NCBI RefSeq assembly: GCF_030812335.1
Contig: NZ_JAUSSN010000009.1
Span: 182,337 to 246,336, forward strand
From: Pseudarthrobacter oxydans
GTDB taxonomy: Bacteria; Actinomycetota; Actinomycetes; Actinomycetales; Micrococcaceae
DNA: 64,000 nt
Reading direction: 5' to 3'
Shown one piece after another: positions 17,544 through 26,250 of the stretch. The translations under genes were made by a program, and so were the position numbers. A model generated the notes under the pieces. The model saw only the letters and a list, made by a program, of their open reading frames with translations. It did no database searches and had not been told where the DNA came from. Each line of letters starts with the position of its first letter. The stretch's first letter is position 1.

Positions 17544-18482
17544 TCAGCGACGCCGGTCGAGCACGTCGAGGAGCCTTCTGACCGAGCCGCCGAGGTTCCA
17601 GTCGGCCGCGAGACGCTCGAGTTCGGCGCGCGAATCGCCGGCGACAGGGCGCAGCTGCGCACCCGCCTCCTCCAGCGTCGGCAGCTTCAGGTCGCGGACG
17701 ACGTTGACGACGGCGGGCGCAACCGCGAGGTAGTCCGTGGCCGCGGCGAGCTTCGACCGCACGGATGCGGACAGACCGCTTCCCGCATCCGCCGCGGCGG
17801 TCAACAACCCGTCGAGGGTGCCGTACTCGCCAAGCAGCGACGAGGCGGTCTTCTCGCCGATGCCGGCGACGCCCGGCAGCCCGTCGGAGGTGTCGCCACG
17901 GAGGGCCGCATAGTCGGCATACTGCCCGGGCAGCACGCGGTACTTCTCGACGACGACCGCGTCGGTGAGGACTTCAAGGTTCTTCATGCCCCGCGCGGTG
18001 TAGATCACCCGCACCTGACGGGCGTCATCCACGACCTGGAAGAGGTCGCGGTCGCCGGTCACCACGTCCACGGGCAGCCGCGCGTTGCTAGCGTAGGTGC
18101 CGACGACGTCGTCGGCCTCATGTCCGGCCGCCCCCACGACGGCGATGCCGGCGAGCTCGAGCACACGGCGGATCAATGGAATCTGCGCCTCGAGCGCGTC
18201 CGGCACGACCTCCACGTCGGGGCCAGCAGCGACCTCCTCCGCGACCCGGTGCGACTTGTAGCTCGGGATGAGGTCGACCCGCCACTGCGGGCGCCAATCG
18301 TCGTCCCAGCACGCAATTAGATGCGTCGCATCGTAGTCGGTGGTGAGCCGCGCGATCATGTCCAGCAGCCCGCGCACGGCGTTCACCGGGGTGCCGTCTT
18401 CGCGGCGGATCGTGTCGGGAACACCGTAAAAGGCGCGGAAATACAGCGACGCGGTGTCGAGCAGCATCAGGCGGTCGGGCAT
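17544..18482 (-). CDS. 5'-3' exonuclease / PIN-like (FEN) domain protein
   Basis: The 312-residue protein matches the stand-alone 5'-3' exonuclease domain homologous to the N terminus of DNA polymerase I. Acidic metal-binding clusters are visible in LMLLDTASLYFRAFYG, CWDDDWRP, HEADDVVGTYA and TGDRDLFQVV, followed by the helix-hairpin-helix GVAGIGEKTASSLLGEYG and a C-terminal helical part. Such proteins trim 5' flaps in repair and replication. ATG 18482 (MPDRLMLL) is preferred; a GTG at 18497 with an AGGGAGG box could add five residues. Confidence 0.9.
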   Translation of the reverse strand: MPDRLMLLDTASLYFRAFYGVPDTIRREDGTPVNAVRGLLDMIARLTTDYDATHLIACWDDDWRPQWRVDLIPSYKSHRVAEEVAAGPDVEVVPDALEAQIPLIRRVLELAGIAVVGAAGHEADDVVGTYASNARLPVDVVTGDRDLFQVVDDARQVRVIYTARGMKNLEVLTDAVVVEKYRVLPGQYADYAALRGDTSDGLPGVAGIGEKTASSLLGEYGTLDGLLTAAADAGSGLSASVRSKLAAATDYLAVAPAVVNVVRDLKLPTLEEAGAQLRPVAGDSRAELERLAADWNLGGSVRRLLDVLDRRR

Positions 18483-18538
18483 ACCTGATCCTGACACGGA
18501 AGACCCTCCCTGAGAACCCGACGTGCCCGGACTGCCGT

Positions 18539-18866
18539 TCAGAGCTCTCGGTAGTAATACAGCATCGGCTCTGTGCCATCGGGCTCGGTGTTGGTGAAAC
18601 CGCGTGTTTCGTAGAGGCGGCGTGCCTCAACGTCCTCGCCGTCGACGTTGATTTCGATCAACTCCGCCGGCCGGTTCGCCGATCAGCAGCACCACCACGT
18701 CCCCGCCCGTCAATAACTGGGCCAGCCGCGACGTCAGCTCCTCGACGCCAGGGGTGGGCGTCTGGAACTCGGTGTTGAACTCGTGGAGCATTTGGGCCAC
18801 CGTCGCCGCATCGGCCGGAGTCGCCCGGCGCGGCGTCCCGGCGTTTGCGGAATCATCAGCAGTCAC
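18539..18866 (-). pseudogene. GNAT acetyltransferase with internal deletion and frame change
   Basis: From GTG 18866 the frame encodes a GNAT N terminus (RRATPADAATVAQMLHEFNT, then LLTGGDVVVLLIGEPAG). In another frame the strand continues with AELIEINVDGEDVEARRLYE, then TRGFTNTEPDGTEPMLYYYR before a stop at 18539. This is the normal end of the same acetyltransferase family. The middle of the domain, including the acetyl-CoA-binding R/Q-x-x-G-x-G/A loop, is absent, with the two parts joined near 18670 in different frames. The product would be inactive. Confidence 0.7.
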
Positions 18867-18879
18867 CGCTTCATCTTGA

Positions 18880-19285
18880 TGGGCACAATGAGCCGGCGTC
18901 CACCCTGGCGTACGCTGCTCGGGTCCCGGGACGTTTCGGAAGCCTGGGACCTCCCCTGACCGTCGAAATCCTCGGACAGGACGCCACCAAAGCCAAGGAG
19001 CTGGCCGCCGAGCTCGTCACCGGCGTCACCTTCGGCACGACAGTCGATGCTCCGCAGGGCGCCATCGTGGTCCTTGCTGTCCCCTTCGACGCCGCCAAGT
19101 CCGTCGTCCGCGCCTATGGCGATGCCTTGGCCGGCAAAACCGTCGTCGCGCAGCTTGTCCCCGCCAGCGCCAATGTGGTCAAGGCGTTCAACACGACCTT
19201 CGCCGGCACCCTAGTGGCCGGCGAGTCTCGTACGCCGCCGGCAAGTCCCTTGCTCCGGGTGGACGGCGCCCGGCCAAGGGCGAGC
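18880..19285 (+). pseudogene. Relic of an F420-dependent NADP reductase-like gene
   Basis: The frame contains LTVEILGQDATKAKELAAEL, IVVLAVPFDAAKSVVRAYGD, ALAGKTVV and then directly LVPASANVVKAFNTTFAGTL. In intact NADPH-dependent F420 reductase-like proteins a first Rossmann strand and glycine loop come before the first piece, and about 30 residues including a DITNP-like motif separate the third and fourth pieces. Both are missing, and the C-terminal part dissolves after VAGE. The gene is therefore truncated at both ends and internally deleted. It lies back to back with the GNAT relic. Confidence 0.6.
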
Positions 19286-19412
19286 CGCCACACGTGCCTG
19301 CTGACAGGCCGAGCGGGCGTCGAATAAACTCAGGGTTCCACGGGTCCATCAATTCGACGCCCCGACGGTCATCAAGGCCGATAGACCGCCGGGCTGAGCA
19401 GGGAGGCCAGCC

Positions 19413-20579
19413 ATGGACTTCGCCCCGGCCAGTGAGCATCCGCTGGATCCTTTTCCCCACTACGAGAGAATGCGCGAATCCGCACCTGTTTACCATGACG
19501 AGCAATCAGGAAGTTGGCATGTCTTCCGGTATGACGACGTGCAGCGGGTGCTCTCAGAACATGCCAGGTTTTCCTCCCGGATGCAGGGCGACGATCCATC
19601 CGAAACAGGCCACCTGTTCGCGTCGAGCCTGATCACCACCGATCCCCCGCGGCACCGGCAGTTGCGCTCCCTGGTGACCCAGGCGTTCACGCCGAAAGCT
19701 GTGGACGCGCTGGCTCCCCGCATCTCAGAACTCACCGACGAGCTTCTGGAGGGGATCGCGTCACTCGGAACAGCGGACCTGATCCAGGCGCTGGCCTACC
19801 CGCTGCCGGTTATCGTGATCTCCGAACTCATGGGCATACCAGCCGCAGACCGTGACCGCTTCAAGCAGTGGTCCGACGTCATCGTCAGCCAGACGCGGAC
19901 CGGGGCGACTACTGAGGACCACCAGGCCACCAACCAGGAGATGACCGGGTATTTCCTGGCCCTGATCGAACAGCGACGCAGCCGGCCCGGCAATGATTTG
20001 ATCAGCAACCTGCTCGCCGCCGAGATTGACGGGCAGAAGCTGAATGTGGCCGAGCTGCTGGGCTTCTGCGCCCTGCTGCTCGTCGCCGGCAATGAAACAA
20101 CCACCAACCTGATCGGCAACGCGGTTCTTTGCTTCACCGAAGTGCCCGGCACCATCGAACGGCTGGTAGAGGAACCATCGTTGCTCCCCCAGGCCATTGA
20201 AGAGGTGCTCCGCTTTCGGTCCCCCGTCCAGTCCATGTACCGGGTGACGGTTGCCCACACCACCCTGGGCGACATGGGGATTCCGGCCGGTGCCCCGGTG
20301 GTGGCGTGGATCGGCTCCGCGAACCGCGACGAGCGGCAGTTCGAGCGGCCTGCCCGGTTCGACATCGACCGCGGCCAGATCCGGCATCTGGCGTTCGGCC
20401 ACGGCATTCACTTCTGCCTCGGCGCCCCGCTGGCACGACTGGAAGCACGGATCGCGCTGGAGGCCACCCTGACCCGGCTGCCCGGCCTGACCCTCGCCCC
20501 GGGAGCGCAGCTGGAACGGATGGACAGCACCATCGTCTACGGGGTGAAGACGCTCCCCGTCCGCTGGGTCGCATCCTGA
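19413..20579 (+). CDS. Cytochrome P450
   Basis: This 388-residue soluble bacterial P450 has all key motifs: the I-helix oxygen-binding AGNETT, the K-helix E-x-x-R in EEVLRFRSP, and the heme loop FGHGIHFCLGAPLAR with proximal ligand Cys335. The start ATG 19413 has GGGAGG upstream. No ferredoxin or reductase is adjacent, so it must borrow electrons from elsewhere in the genome. It resembles actinobacterial CYP families of about 400 residues that hydroxylate small lipids or terpenoids; the substrate is not predictable. It is followed by the LigD-type polymerase 101 bases later, with no obvious link. Confidence 0.93.
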   Translation: MDFAPASEHPLDPFPHYERMRESAPVYHDEQSGSWHVFRYDDVQRVLSEHARFSSRMQGDDPSETGHLFASSLITTDPPRHRQLRSLVTQAFTPKAVDALAPRISELTDELLEGIASLGTADLIQALAYPLPVIVISELMGIPAADRDRFKQWSDVIVSQTRTGATTEDHQATNQEMTGYFLALIEQRRSRPGNDLISNLLAAEIDGQKLNVAELLGFCALLLVAGNETTTNLIGNAVLCFTEVPGTIERLVEEPSLLPQAIEEVLRFRSPVQSMYRVTVAHTTLGDMGIPAGAPVVAWIGSANRDERQFERPARFDIDRGQIRHLAFGHGIHFCLGAPLARLEARIALEATLTRLPGLTLAPGAQLERMDSTIVYGVKTLPVRWVAS

Positions 20580-20680
20580 CCGCAGACCCGTCGCGCCCAG
20601 GCGTCGGAGGTTCTTCGGGTCAATCCGCCTGCCGTGCAGCGGGTCTGGCTGGGACATCCGATCGTTGCTAGCGTGGCGGC

Positions 20681-21925
20681 ATGAACCCGTCGAAGACCCC
20701 GGCCGAGCTCCTTAGCATTGACGGCAACGAGGTTCGCATCTCGAGTCCGGACAAGGTGGTGTTCCCCGAGCCCGGGCTGACGAAGCTGGACCTGGTTCGT
20801 TACTACCTCGCCGTCGCGGATGGTGCCCTGCGGGGTGCCGGCGGGCGGCCTATGGTGCTCAAGCGCTTCCCGAAGGGAATCGACGCCGAGCCGTTCTTCC
20901 AGAAGCGCGTGCCGGAGAACCACCCCGACTTCATCGACACAACGACGCTGCACTACGCGTCGGGGACTTCAGCCGAGGAGGCCGTGATCCGGGATGCTGC
21001 GGGCCTGGCGTGGGTGGTGAATCTTGGCTGCCTGGATCTGAACCCGCACCCCGTGCGCGCCGAGGACCTGGAACACCCCGATGAGCTCCGGGTCGACCTG
21101 GATCCGATGCCGGGGGTCGACTGGAAGCAGATCGTCGACGTCGCCTACGTAGCGCGGGAGGTGCTTGACGACCTGGGGTTGGTGGGATGGCCGAAGACGA
21201 GCGGGTCGCGCGGACTCCACATCCTGGTGCGCATCGCGCCAGAGTGGTCCTACCGCGACGTGCGGCTCGCCGCCGAAACCCTCGCCCGCGAGGTCGAAAA
21301 CCGCGCCCCGGGACTCGCCACCGCGCGGTGGTGGAAGGAGGAGCGCGGGGAGAGTGTGTTCGTCGACTTCAATCAGAACGCCAAGGACCGCACCGTGGCG
21401 TCGGCGTACTCCGTCCGGCCGCTGCCCGACGCCCGGGTCTCGACGCCGCTCACCTGGGACGAGGTGGCCTCCACCCGCCCGGAACAATTCACGGTGCCCA
21501 CGGTGCTCGAGCGCTTCGCCGCGGTGGGCGACCCCCACGAGGGCATCGATGACGCCGTGGGGTCACTGGACGGGCTTCTGGCCCTGGCTGCCGAGCTCGG
21601 TCCCGCCGAAAAGCCGCCGCGGAGCGGCGACGGCTCGGGCCGCCGGCAGTCGGTGATGCCGCTGATCGAAGTGGCACGAACCAAGACCAAGCCCGAGGCA
21701 CTTGCGGCACTCGATGAATGGAGGGCCCGGCATGCGGACCTCGTCCAGGCCCTGCATCCCGCCGACGTACTCGTCGACGGGATGCGGGGGTCGAGTTCGC
21801 TCTGGTACCGGGTGCGGGTGAACCTGCAGCACGTCCCCGAAAAGGAGCGTCCGCCACAGGAGGAGCTCATCGCCGACTACGACCCGTGGGCGGGCAAAGA
21901 GTGGCCGGGGCGGCCTGTGCCCTGA
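20681..21925 (+). CDS. LigD-type primase-polymerase domain protein
   Basis: The 414-residue protein is a stand-alone homologue of the polymerase domain of LigD, the archaeo-eukaryotic primase-like enzyme used in bacterial non-homologous end joining. Visible marks are PDKVVFPEPGLTKLDLVRYY at the N terminus, the catalytic DLDP in ELRVDLDPMPGVDW, KTSGSRGLHILVRI, and FVDFNQNAKDRTVASAYSVR. There is no ligase or Ku gene in view. A C-terminal extension of about 100 residues (from RQSVMPLIEVARTKTKPEA onward) lies beyond the core domain. It is probably a DNA end-filling or translesion polymerase, which is inferred from the family. Confidence 0.9.
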   Translation: MNPSKTPAELLSIDGNEVRISSPDKVVFPEPGLTKLDLVRYYLAVADGALRGAGGRPMVLKRFPKGIDAEPFFQKRVPENHPDFIDTTTLHYASGTSAEEAVIRDAAGLAWVVNLGCLDLNPHPVRAEDLEHPDELRVDLDPMPGVDWKQIVDVAYVAREVLDDLGLVGWPKTSGSRGLHILVRIAPEWSYRDVRLAAETLAREVENRAPGLATARWWKEERGESVFVDFNQNAKDRTVASAYSVRPLPDARVSTPLTWDEVASTRPEQFTVPTVLERFAAVGDPHEGIDDAVGSLDGLLALAAELGPAEKPPRSGDGSGRRQSVMPLIEVARTKTKPEALAALDEWRARHADLVQALHPADVLVDGMRGSSSLWYRVRVNLQHVPEKERPPQEELIADYDPWAGKEWPGRPVP

Positions 21926-22026
21926 CACCACCGGGCCGGATCGGGCAGGTCGTTTCCGACGTCGCACGAAGTTCTTGACAACCGCCCCACCCGTGCCAGC
22001 AGCGCAATCGTCCGCTGAGAGGACCG

Positions 22027-22812
22027 CTAGGAGAACGTCAGGCTCAGCATCAGGGCCTTGAGTTGCGCGTACTGCTCCGTGGCCATCCACGATTTCGCCG
22101 CTTGGCGGCTCGGGAAGCCCGGAACGTGGTTCGGGTAGACCGACTGGTTGAAGATGACCCGGTTCTGCGCGCCGCCGTTTCCCATTTTGAGTAGCGTGCA
22201 TTGCGACGAGACGTCCCCCTCCTCCAGGTTGCGGGGGTTCATGACCGCCATGAAGTACGAGTCATTGCCGCCGCTCCCTTCCACAATGAATCCGAACATC
22301 GGCGTCGTGCCGTCAACTTCGCGCATTCCGGCGACGGGTGCCTTATCGAACACCGTGCGGTTCACGGGACCCGCCGAGCAGCCGATGCCATTGGCGCCGC
22401 TTGAGACGCTGAAGAGGTCGGCGCCCGTGCCGTCCGAGACGATCGCTTCAACCGGCTGCCAGGGCGGCCCCTCCTGGCCCGGCCCCCGCTGCGTCCTGAC
22501 GGACCAGGAACCCGGGTAGGAGAAGGAGATGTGCCCATCGGGAAATGTGAAGGTTTTTGATGCTGGCTGGACCGGCGCGGCAGGCGGAGCAGGCGGGGCG
22601 GGGACTGCGGGGGAAGGCACCTCGGCGCTGGGAGTGGCTGTCGGGGTGGCAAGGGCCGTGGCAGAAGGTGTGGCAGAGGCGCTCAGACTGGGGGCCGCAC
22701 TCTGTGCTGTCGCATTCTCCGCCGGCTGGGGTCCACAGGCTGAAAGCATAAGGCTGAGAGTAAGACCGGTCACGGTCGCGGCACTGCAAAGTCTGAAGCG
22801 TTTGGACGTCAT
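22027..22812 (-). CDS. Secreted lipoprotein, unknown function
   Basis: The 261-residue protein starts with a basic region, a hydrophobic stretch and a lipobox LSAC with Cys26 as the lipidation site. A long Ser/Thr/Pro/Ala linker (about residues 35-85) leads to a globular domain starting with KTFTFPDGHISFSYPGSW, a beta-rich pattern also found in secreted actinobacterial proteins of unknown role. Two Cys residues (CSAG, QCTLL) may form a disulfide bond. It is divergent from the alpha/beta hydrolase 50 bases away. Confidence 0.82.
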   Translation of the reverse strand: MTSKRFRLCSAATVTGLTLSLMLSACGPQPAENATAQSAAPSLSASATPSATALATPTATPSAEVPSPAVPAPPAPPAAPVQPASKTFTFPDGHISFSYPGSWSVRTQRGPGQEGPPWQPVEAIVSDGTGADLFSVSSGANGIGCSAGPVNRTVFDKAPVAGMREVDGTTPMFGFIVEGSGGNDSYFMAVMNPRNLEEGDVSSQCTLLKMGNGGAQNRVIFNQSVYPNHVPGFPSRQAAKSWMATEQYAQLKALMLSLTFS

Positions 22813-22862
22813 GTTTCTTGAGGCCGTGTTGCTGTCCTGAAATCGATCAATACGATGTTGAC

Positions 22863-23654
22863 ATGGAGCGACGGATCAATGACGTCCTGATTCATTACAT
22901 CGAGCACGGAAGCGGCGTGCCGCTGATTGCGCTGCACGGCGCCGGTGTTGATCACCGCGAGATTGAGGCGGCGATCGAGGCCGTCGTCCCCGGCTCGGGA
23001 TACCGGCGGATCTACCCGGATCTGCCAGGAATGGGCAGCTCCACCACCGGGGGCCTGGCCTGCAACGACGATGTGGTCGCGCTCATCGCTGACTTCATTG
23101 ATCGTCTCGAGGCCGGACCGGTGATGTTGCTGGGGCATTCCTACGGCGCATATCTTGCGCGCGGCGTGGCCGCACAGCGGCCGGACATCGTGCGCGCCCT
23201 GGCTTTGCTATGCCCCGTCGCCGAGCGCTCACAAAATGTGCCCGCCCATCAGGTGATTTGTCAGGACGCTGACGCGTACGACGAACTCGAACCTGAGCAT
23301 CGGCAAGGTTTCGATGAATACTTCGTCGTGCGCACACCGGCCACCGCCCGCCGCTACCGCAGCCATATCGTGCCGGGCACGACGCTCGTCGACGCGACCG
23401 GGCTGGGCCGGATCTTCGCCGAATGGACGGTCGACGTCGGATCGGGCACCTTCCCGGCGCAGACCCTGATCGCGGCCGGACGACGCGATTCGATCGTTGG
23501 GTACACCGACGCAATGGACTTACTCGAGCGCTATCCGCACGCCACCCTGGCAGTGGTAGACGGCGCAGGCCATGCACTCATGCACGAGCGGCCCGAGCTC
23601 CTTGCCGCGTTGCTCAGAGACTGGCTTGACCGGGCTCGCCGAGACGGCAGGTGA
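22863..23654 (+). CDS. Alpha/beta hydrolase
   Basis: The 263-residue protein has the alpha/beta hydrolase fold marks: oxyanion strand PLIALHGAGVD, nucleophile Ser93 in GHSYG, and the C-terminal GAGHALMHE with the catalytic His; the acid is probably the Asp in AGRRDSIVG. No export signal is present. ATG 22863 is used, with the upstream extension rejected as Cys-rich and atypical. The second half of this gene (from 23280) and about 50 bases past its stop are repeated at 38735-39165 with about 95 percent identity. Confidence 0.9.
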   Translation: MERRINDVLIHYIEHGSGVPLIALHGAGVDHREIEAAIEAVVPGSGYRRIYPDLPGMGSSTTGGLACNDDVVALIADFIDRLEAGPVMLLGHSYGAYLARGVAAQRPDIVRALALLCPVAERSQNVPAHQVICQDADAYDELEPEHRQGFDEYFVVRTPATARRYRSHIVPGTTLVDATGLGRIFAEWTVDVGSGTFPAQTLIAAGRRDSIVGYTDAMDLLERYPHATLAVVDGAGHALMHERPELLAALLRDWLDRARRDGR

Positions 23655-23708
23655 CGTCCTTCCCCCGGCGGCTCAGGAACCGTACAAAGCGTTGCCCTCT
23701 GAGCGGCT
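23280..23708 (+). repeat. Segment duplicated at 38735-39165 (copy A)
   Basis: The last 375 bases of the hydrolase gene plus about 54 bases beyond its stop recur at 38735-39165. Hand alignment of the first 360 bases shows about 19 substitutions and no gap; small indels appear near and after the stop. Copy A is in the intact gene. Confidence 0.88.
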
Positions 23709-23736
23709 TCTGGCAGGTCCATGTGGGCTCGCTCTC
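23709..23736 (+). repeat. 28-base repeat shared with 52837-52864
   Basis: TCTGGCAGGTCCATGTGGGC followed by TCGCTCTC occurs here and, with a single change (A to C at base 7), at 52837-52864. It directly continues the duplicated hydrolase tail. Confidence 0.75.
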
Positions 23737-23744
23737 ATCCTGGC

Positions 23745-24443
23745 TCACCAGGCTGGCAGCACCGGCACCGGTCCGTCCACGTCAATATGTTCCGCGTCCC
23801 CGCGGGCCAGCCACTGGAGCAGCCCCTCGCGGTCGGACACCACGCGCAGACCGCCGTCGCCGATCACCCACTCGTCACGCTCCTCGGTCACCAACGTCAT
23901 TCCCGGTGACCCTTTGGCCCGGAGCGAACGCACCACGGCTTCAAGGGCGTTCAGCAGCGAATCCGGATCGGCCTCCTCGATGGTCCAGGCAGTGTCGAGG
24001 TCATGGTGATGCACCACCACCTCGGCAATCCGGAGCGCAACGATGGACGTGGCAGGGAGCTCCTTGCCGTTCAGCTGCACCCCGGGGGCCGCAATCTCCC
24101 CGCCCAGCCGCTGTGCCTGCTCGGCAAAGCTCCGGGCCGAGTCCCGCAGTTCCGCGACGAGCTCTTTCCGCGGGAGAGCGGCCAAGGCGGCGATCTGCTG
24201 GGAACGGGCGTCCGGCGAGGCATACAAGGAACGTTCCTCGCCTGAGACGGCCCAGTCGATGAGCTTTACCAGAGCGCGTCCGTTGGAGGTGACGTGGGCG
24301 ATGACGTCGGCGCGCGTCCACCCCTCGCACAGCGAGGGAGCGGTCAGCTCGTCGTCGACAAGTGACTCGACGGTAGCCAGGAACATGTCCGACTCCCTGC
24401 CGAGGCGGGACAGGTCTGAGTGAAGGCGTGCTGGCTTGATCAT
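23745..24443 (-). CDS. Mycothiol-dependent maleylpyruvate isomerase-family (DinB-fold) protein
   Basis: The 232-residue protein has the actinobacterial MDMPI signature: SLCEGWTRADVIAHVTSNGR near residue 38-57, the metal-binding His in VIAHV and later His residues in IAEVVVHHHDLDTAW, followed by a C-terminal domain (LVTEERDEWVIGDGGLRVV). Such proteins form a four-helix DinB bundle that binds a divalent metal and usually mycothiol. The true substrate is rarely known; an isomerase, dehalogenase or detoxification transfer are options. The start is ATG 24443. It is convergent with the hydrolase at 22863. Confidence 0.85.
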   Translation of the reverse strand: MIKPARLHSDLSRLGRESDMFLATVESLVDDELTAPSLCEGWTRADVIAHVTSNGRALVKLIDWAVSGEERSLYASPDARSQQIAALAALPRKELVAELRDSARSFAEQAQRLGGEIAAPGVQLNGKELPATSIVALRIAEVVVHHHDLDTAWTIEEADPDSLLNALEAVVRSLRAKGSPGMTLVTEERDEWVIGDGGLRVVSDREGLLQWLARGDAEHIDVDGPVPVLPAW

Positions 24444-24728
24444 TTTGCCAGCCTATCCATTGCTCCCGGTCAAGGACCAGCGTTCCTGCCCGCTGTTCCA
24501 TATCCAGATCGTATGGACTGAGACGGACAGGACTGCCAAAGGCGGCACCGCCCTAATAAGCCTGTTTGATATCTGCAGCATATGAATAACCCCCGAGCGA
24601 AAAGCCGGGCATTTCCCTCATATGACTTGAATCACACCTCTGTCAGGCTGAAAGCAATCGGAAGTCGGCCCCGAAGATCCTTCGCTGCGCCGCTCCGTCT
24701 TCACTTCGCGCAGAGAGGACCTGGCACC

Positions 24729-26114
24729 ATGACACAACCACATGCCGTTGTAGCCGAAAATCCAAAAAAGGAGGCGCGCACGGCGAATTGGGTCGCCTTC
24801 ATCATCTGCACGGCCCTCGTGTTTGACGGATACGACCTCGTTATTTACGGCACCGTCCTTCCGGGACTGCTTGCGGACCCGAGCCAGATCGGCGCTTTTG
24901 ATACAGTCGCCGCCGGCCTCCTGGGGTCCTGGGCGCTCATCGGAGTCCTTGTGGGTTCCCTGGTCTGCGGCGCAGTCGGCGACTTCTTCGGCCGGCGCCG
25001 GCTGATGCTCCTGGGCATCGCCTGGTTCTCCGTGGGCATGTTCGTCACGGCCTTTGCCACCAGCGTCACTGCTTTTGGAGCCTTGCGGTTTGTTACCGGG
25101 CTTGGCCTGGGAGTGGTCATCGCTACTGCCGGCGCCACCATGGCTGAATTCGCACCCGCCGGAAGACGTCAGTTCTACAACGCAATTGTGTATTCCGGAG
25201 TCCCTGCAGGCGGCGTCCTGGCATCAATCCTGGGCATCCTGCTGCTCAATGACATCGGCTGGCGCGGGCTGTTCATGATCGGCGCCCTACCCCTCGTCCT
25301 CCTCGTGCCCATCGCGTGGTTCAAGCTCCCTGAGTCTCCGCGCTGGCTGCTGGCCCGCGGCCGTGAGCAGGAAGCCCAGGCCGCCTCCCAACGCACCGGC
25401 GTTCCGCTTATCGAGGAACGGGTCATTCAGCAGGTGGGCGCCGCACCGCAAAAAACAGGTTTCGCCGCAGTGTTCTCCCGGCAGTTCGCTGTGCCATCCA
25501 TTTTGCTTGGCCTGATGTCGTTCTGTGGCCTGCTCCTGACTTACGGCCTGAACACATGGTTGCCGAAAATCATGGAAGGCTACGGCTACGGGCGCACATA
25601 CTCCCTGTTCTTCCCCCTGGCGCTGAACCTGGGTGCCGTTGCGGGCGGTCTCCTGCTTTCGCGTCTCGCTGACAAGGGCGGCCCCCAGCGGGTCATCGCC
25701 TCCACCTTTGTTCTGGCGACCATCAGCCTGGTGCTGATGACCTTCAGCTTCCCGCTGCCCTTGCTGTTCACCTTCATCGCCTTCGCCGGGGTAGGCACAC
25801 TGGGCACCCAGGTCCTGATTTATGGATTCCAGTCGAATTACTACACCACCAATGCCCGGGCCGCTGGCGTGGCATGGTGTGCCAGTGTGGGACGCTTCGG
25901 CGGGATACTTGGACCCATCATCGGTGGCTGGCTGGCTGCCGCAGGCATTGGCGGGGCCACAGCGTTTTATATCTATGGGGCCGTAGCCCTCGTCGGCGCA
26001 GTCGTGACCATTTTGGTCCCCCGCCAGCGAAAGCTGGAGGAAGCCGAGCACAGAGTGGAGGAGATCGTCGAAGGGCGGACAAGGGACAGCATCCCTTCGG
26101 AGCAACTCAGGTAG
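24729..26114 (+). CDS. benK: Aromatic acid:H+ symporter (MFS), benzoate uptake
   Basis: The 461-residue protein has twelve membrane helices and AAHS-family hallmarks: FDGYDLVIYGTVLPGLL in helix 1 with the essential Asp residues, GAVGDFFGRRRLMLLG as motif A after helix 2, and PESPRWLLARGR at the end of helix 6. Members (BenK, PcaK) import aromatic acids with protons. Position next to catR-catBC and benABCD makes benzoate the likely substrate. The start ATG 24729 has an AGAGGA box about 9 bases upstream; an in-frame upstream ATG at 24582 lacks one. The 285-base region before it (24444-24728) is AT-richer and holds its promoter. Confidence 0.88.
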   Translation: MTQPHAVVAENPKKEARTANWVAFIICTALVFDGYDLVIYGTVLPGLLADPSQIGAFDTVAAGLLGSWALIGVLVGSLVCGAVGDFFGRRRLMLLGIAWFSVGMFVTAFATSVTAFGALRFVTGLGLGVVIATAGATMAEFAPAGRRQFYNAIVYSGVPAGGVLASILGILLLNDIGWRGLFMIGALPLVLLVPIAWFKLPESPRWLLARGREQEAQAASQRTGVPLIEERVIQQVGAAPQKTGFAAVFSRQFAVPSILLGLMSFCGLLLTYGLNTWLPKIMEGYGYGRTYSLFFPLALNLGAVAGGLLLSRLADKGGPQRVIASTFVLATISLVLMTFSFPLPLLFTFIAFAGVGTLGTQVLIYGFQSNYYTTNARAAGVAWCASVGRFGGILGPIIGGWLAAAGIGGATAFYIYGAVALVGAVVTILVPRQRKLEEAEHRVEEIVEGRTRDSIPSEQLR

Positions 26115-26250
26115 CCCGCGTGATGCTGCCCTGACATTATTACGCGTGCTAAATGACCTAGTAGTGCTTATTATGGTTATTATTTGAACTAATCACCGCG
26201 CACAGGGCAGCATCCTTGAGGCCGGTCCCCGGCAGAAGGACGGCAGCACC
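26115..26250. promoter_or_regulatory. catR upstream region with long-arm dyad
   Basis: GATGCTGCCCTG at 26122-26133 and CAGGGCAGCATC at 26203-26214 are perfect 12-base inverted repeats, 69 bases apart. The centre is unusually AT-rich and contains TTATTAT twice (26168-26174 and 26177-26183). The region separates benK from catR and is the probable CatR control site; a LysR protein could bridge the two arms. The role is inferred. Confidence 0.5.
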
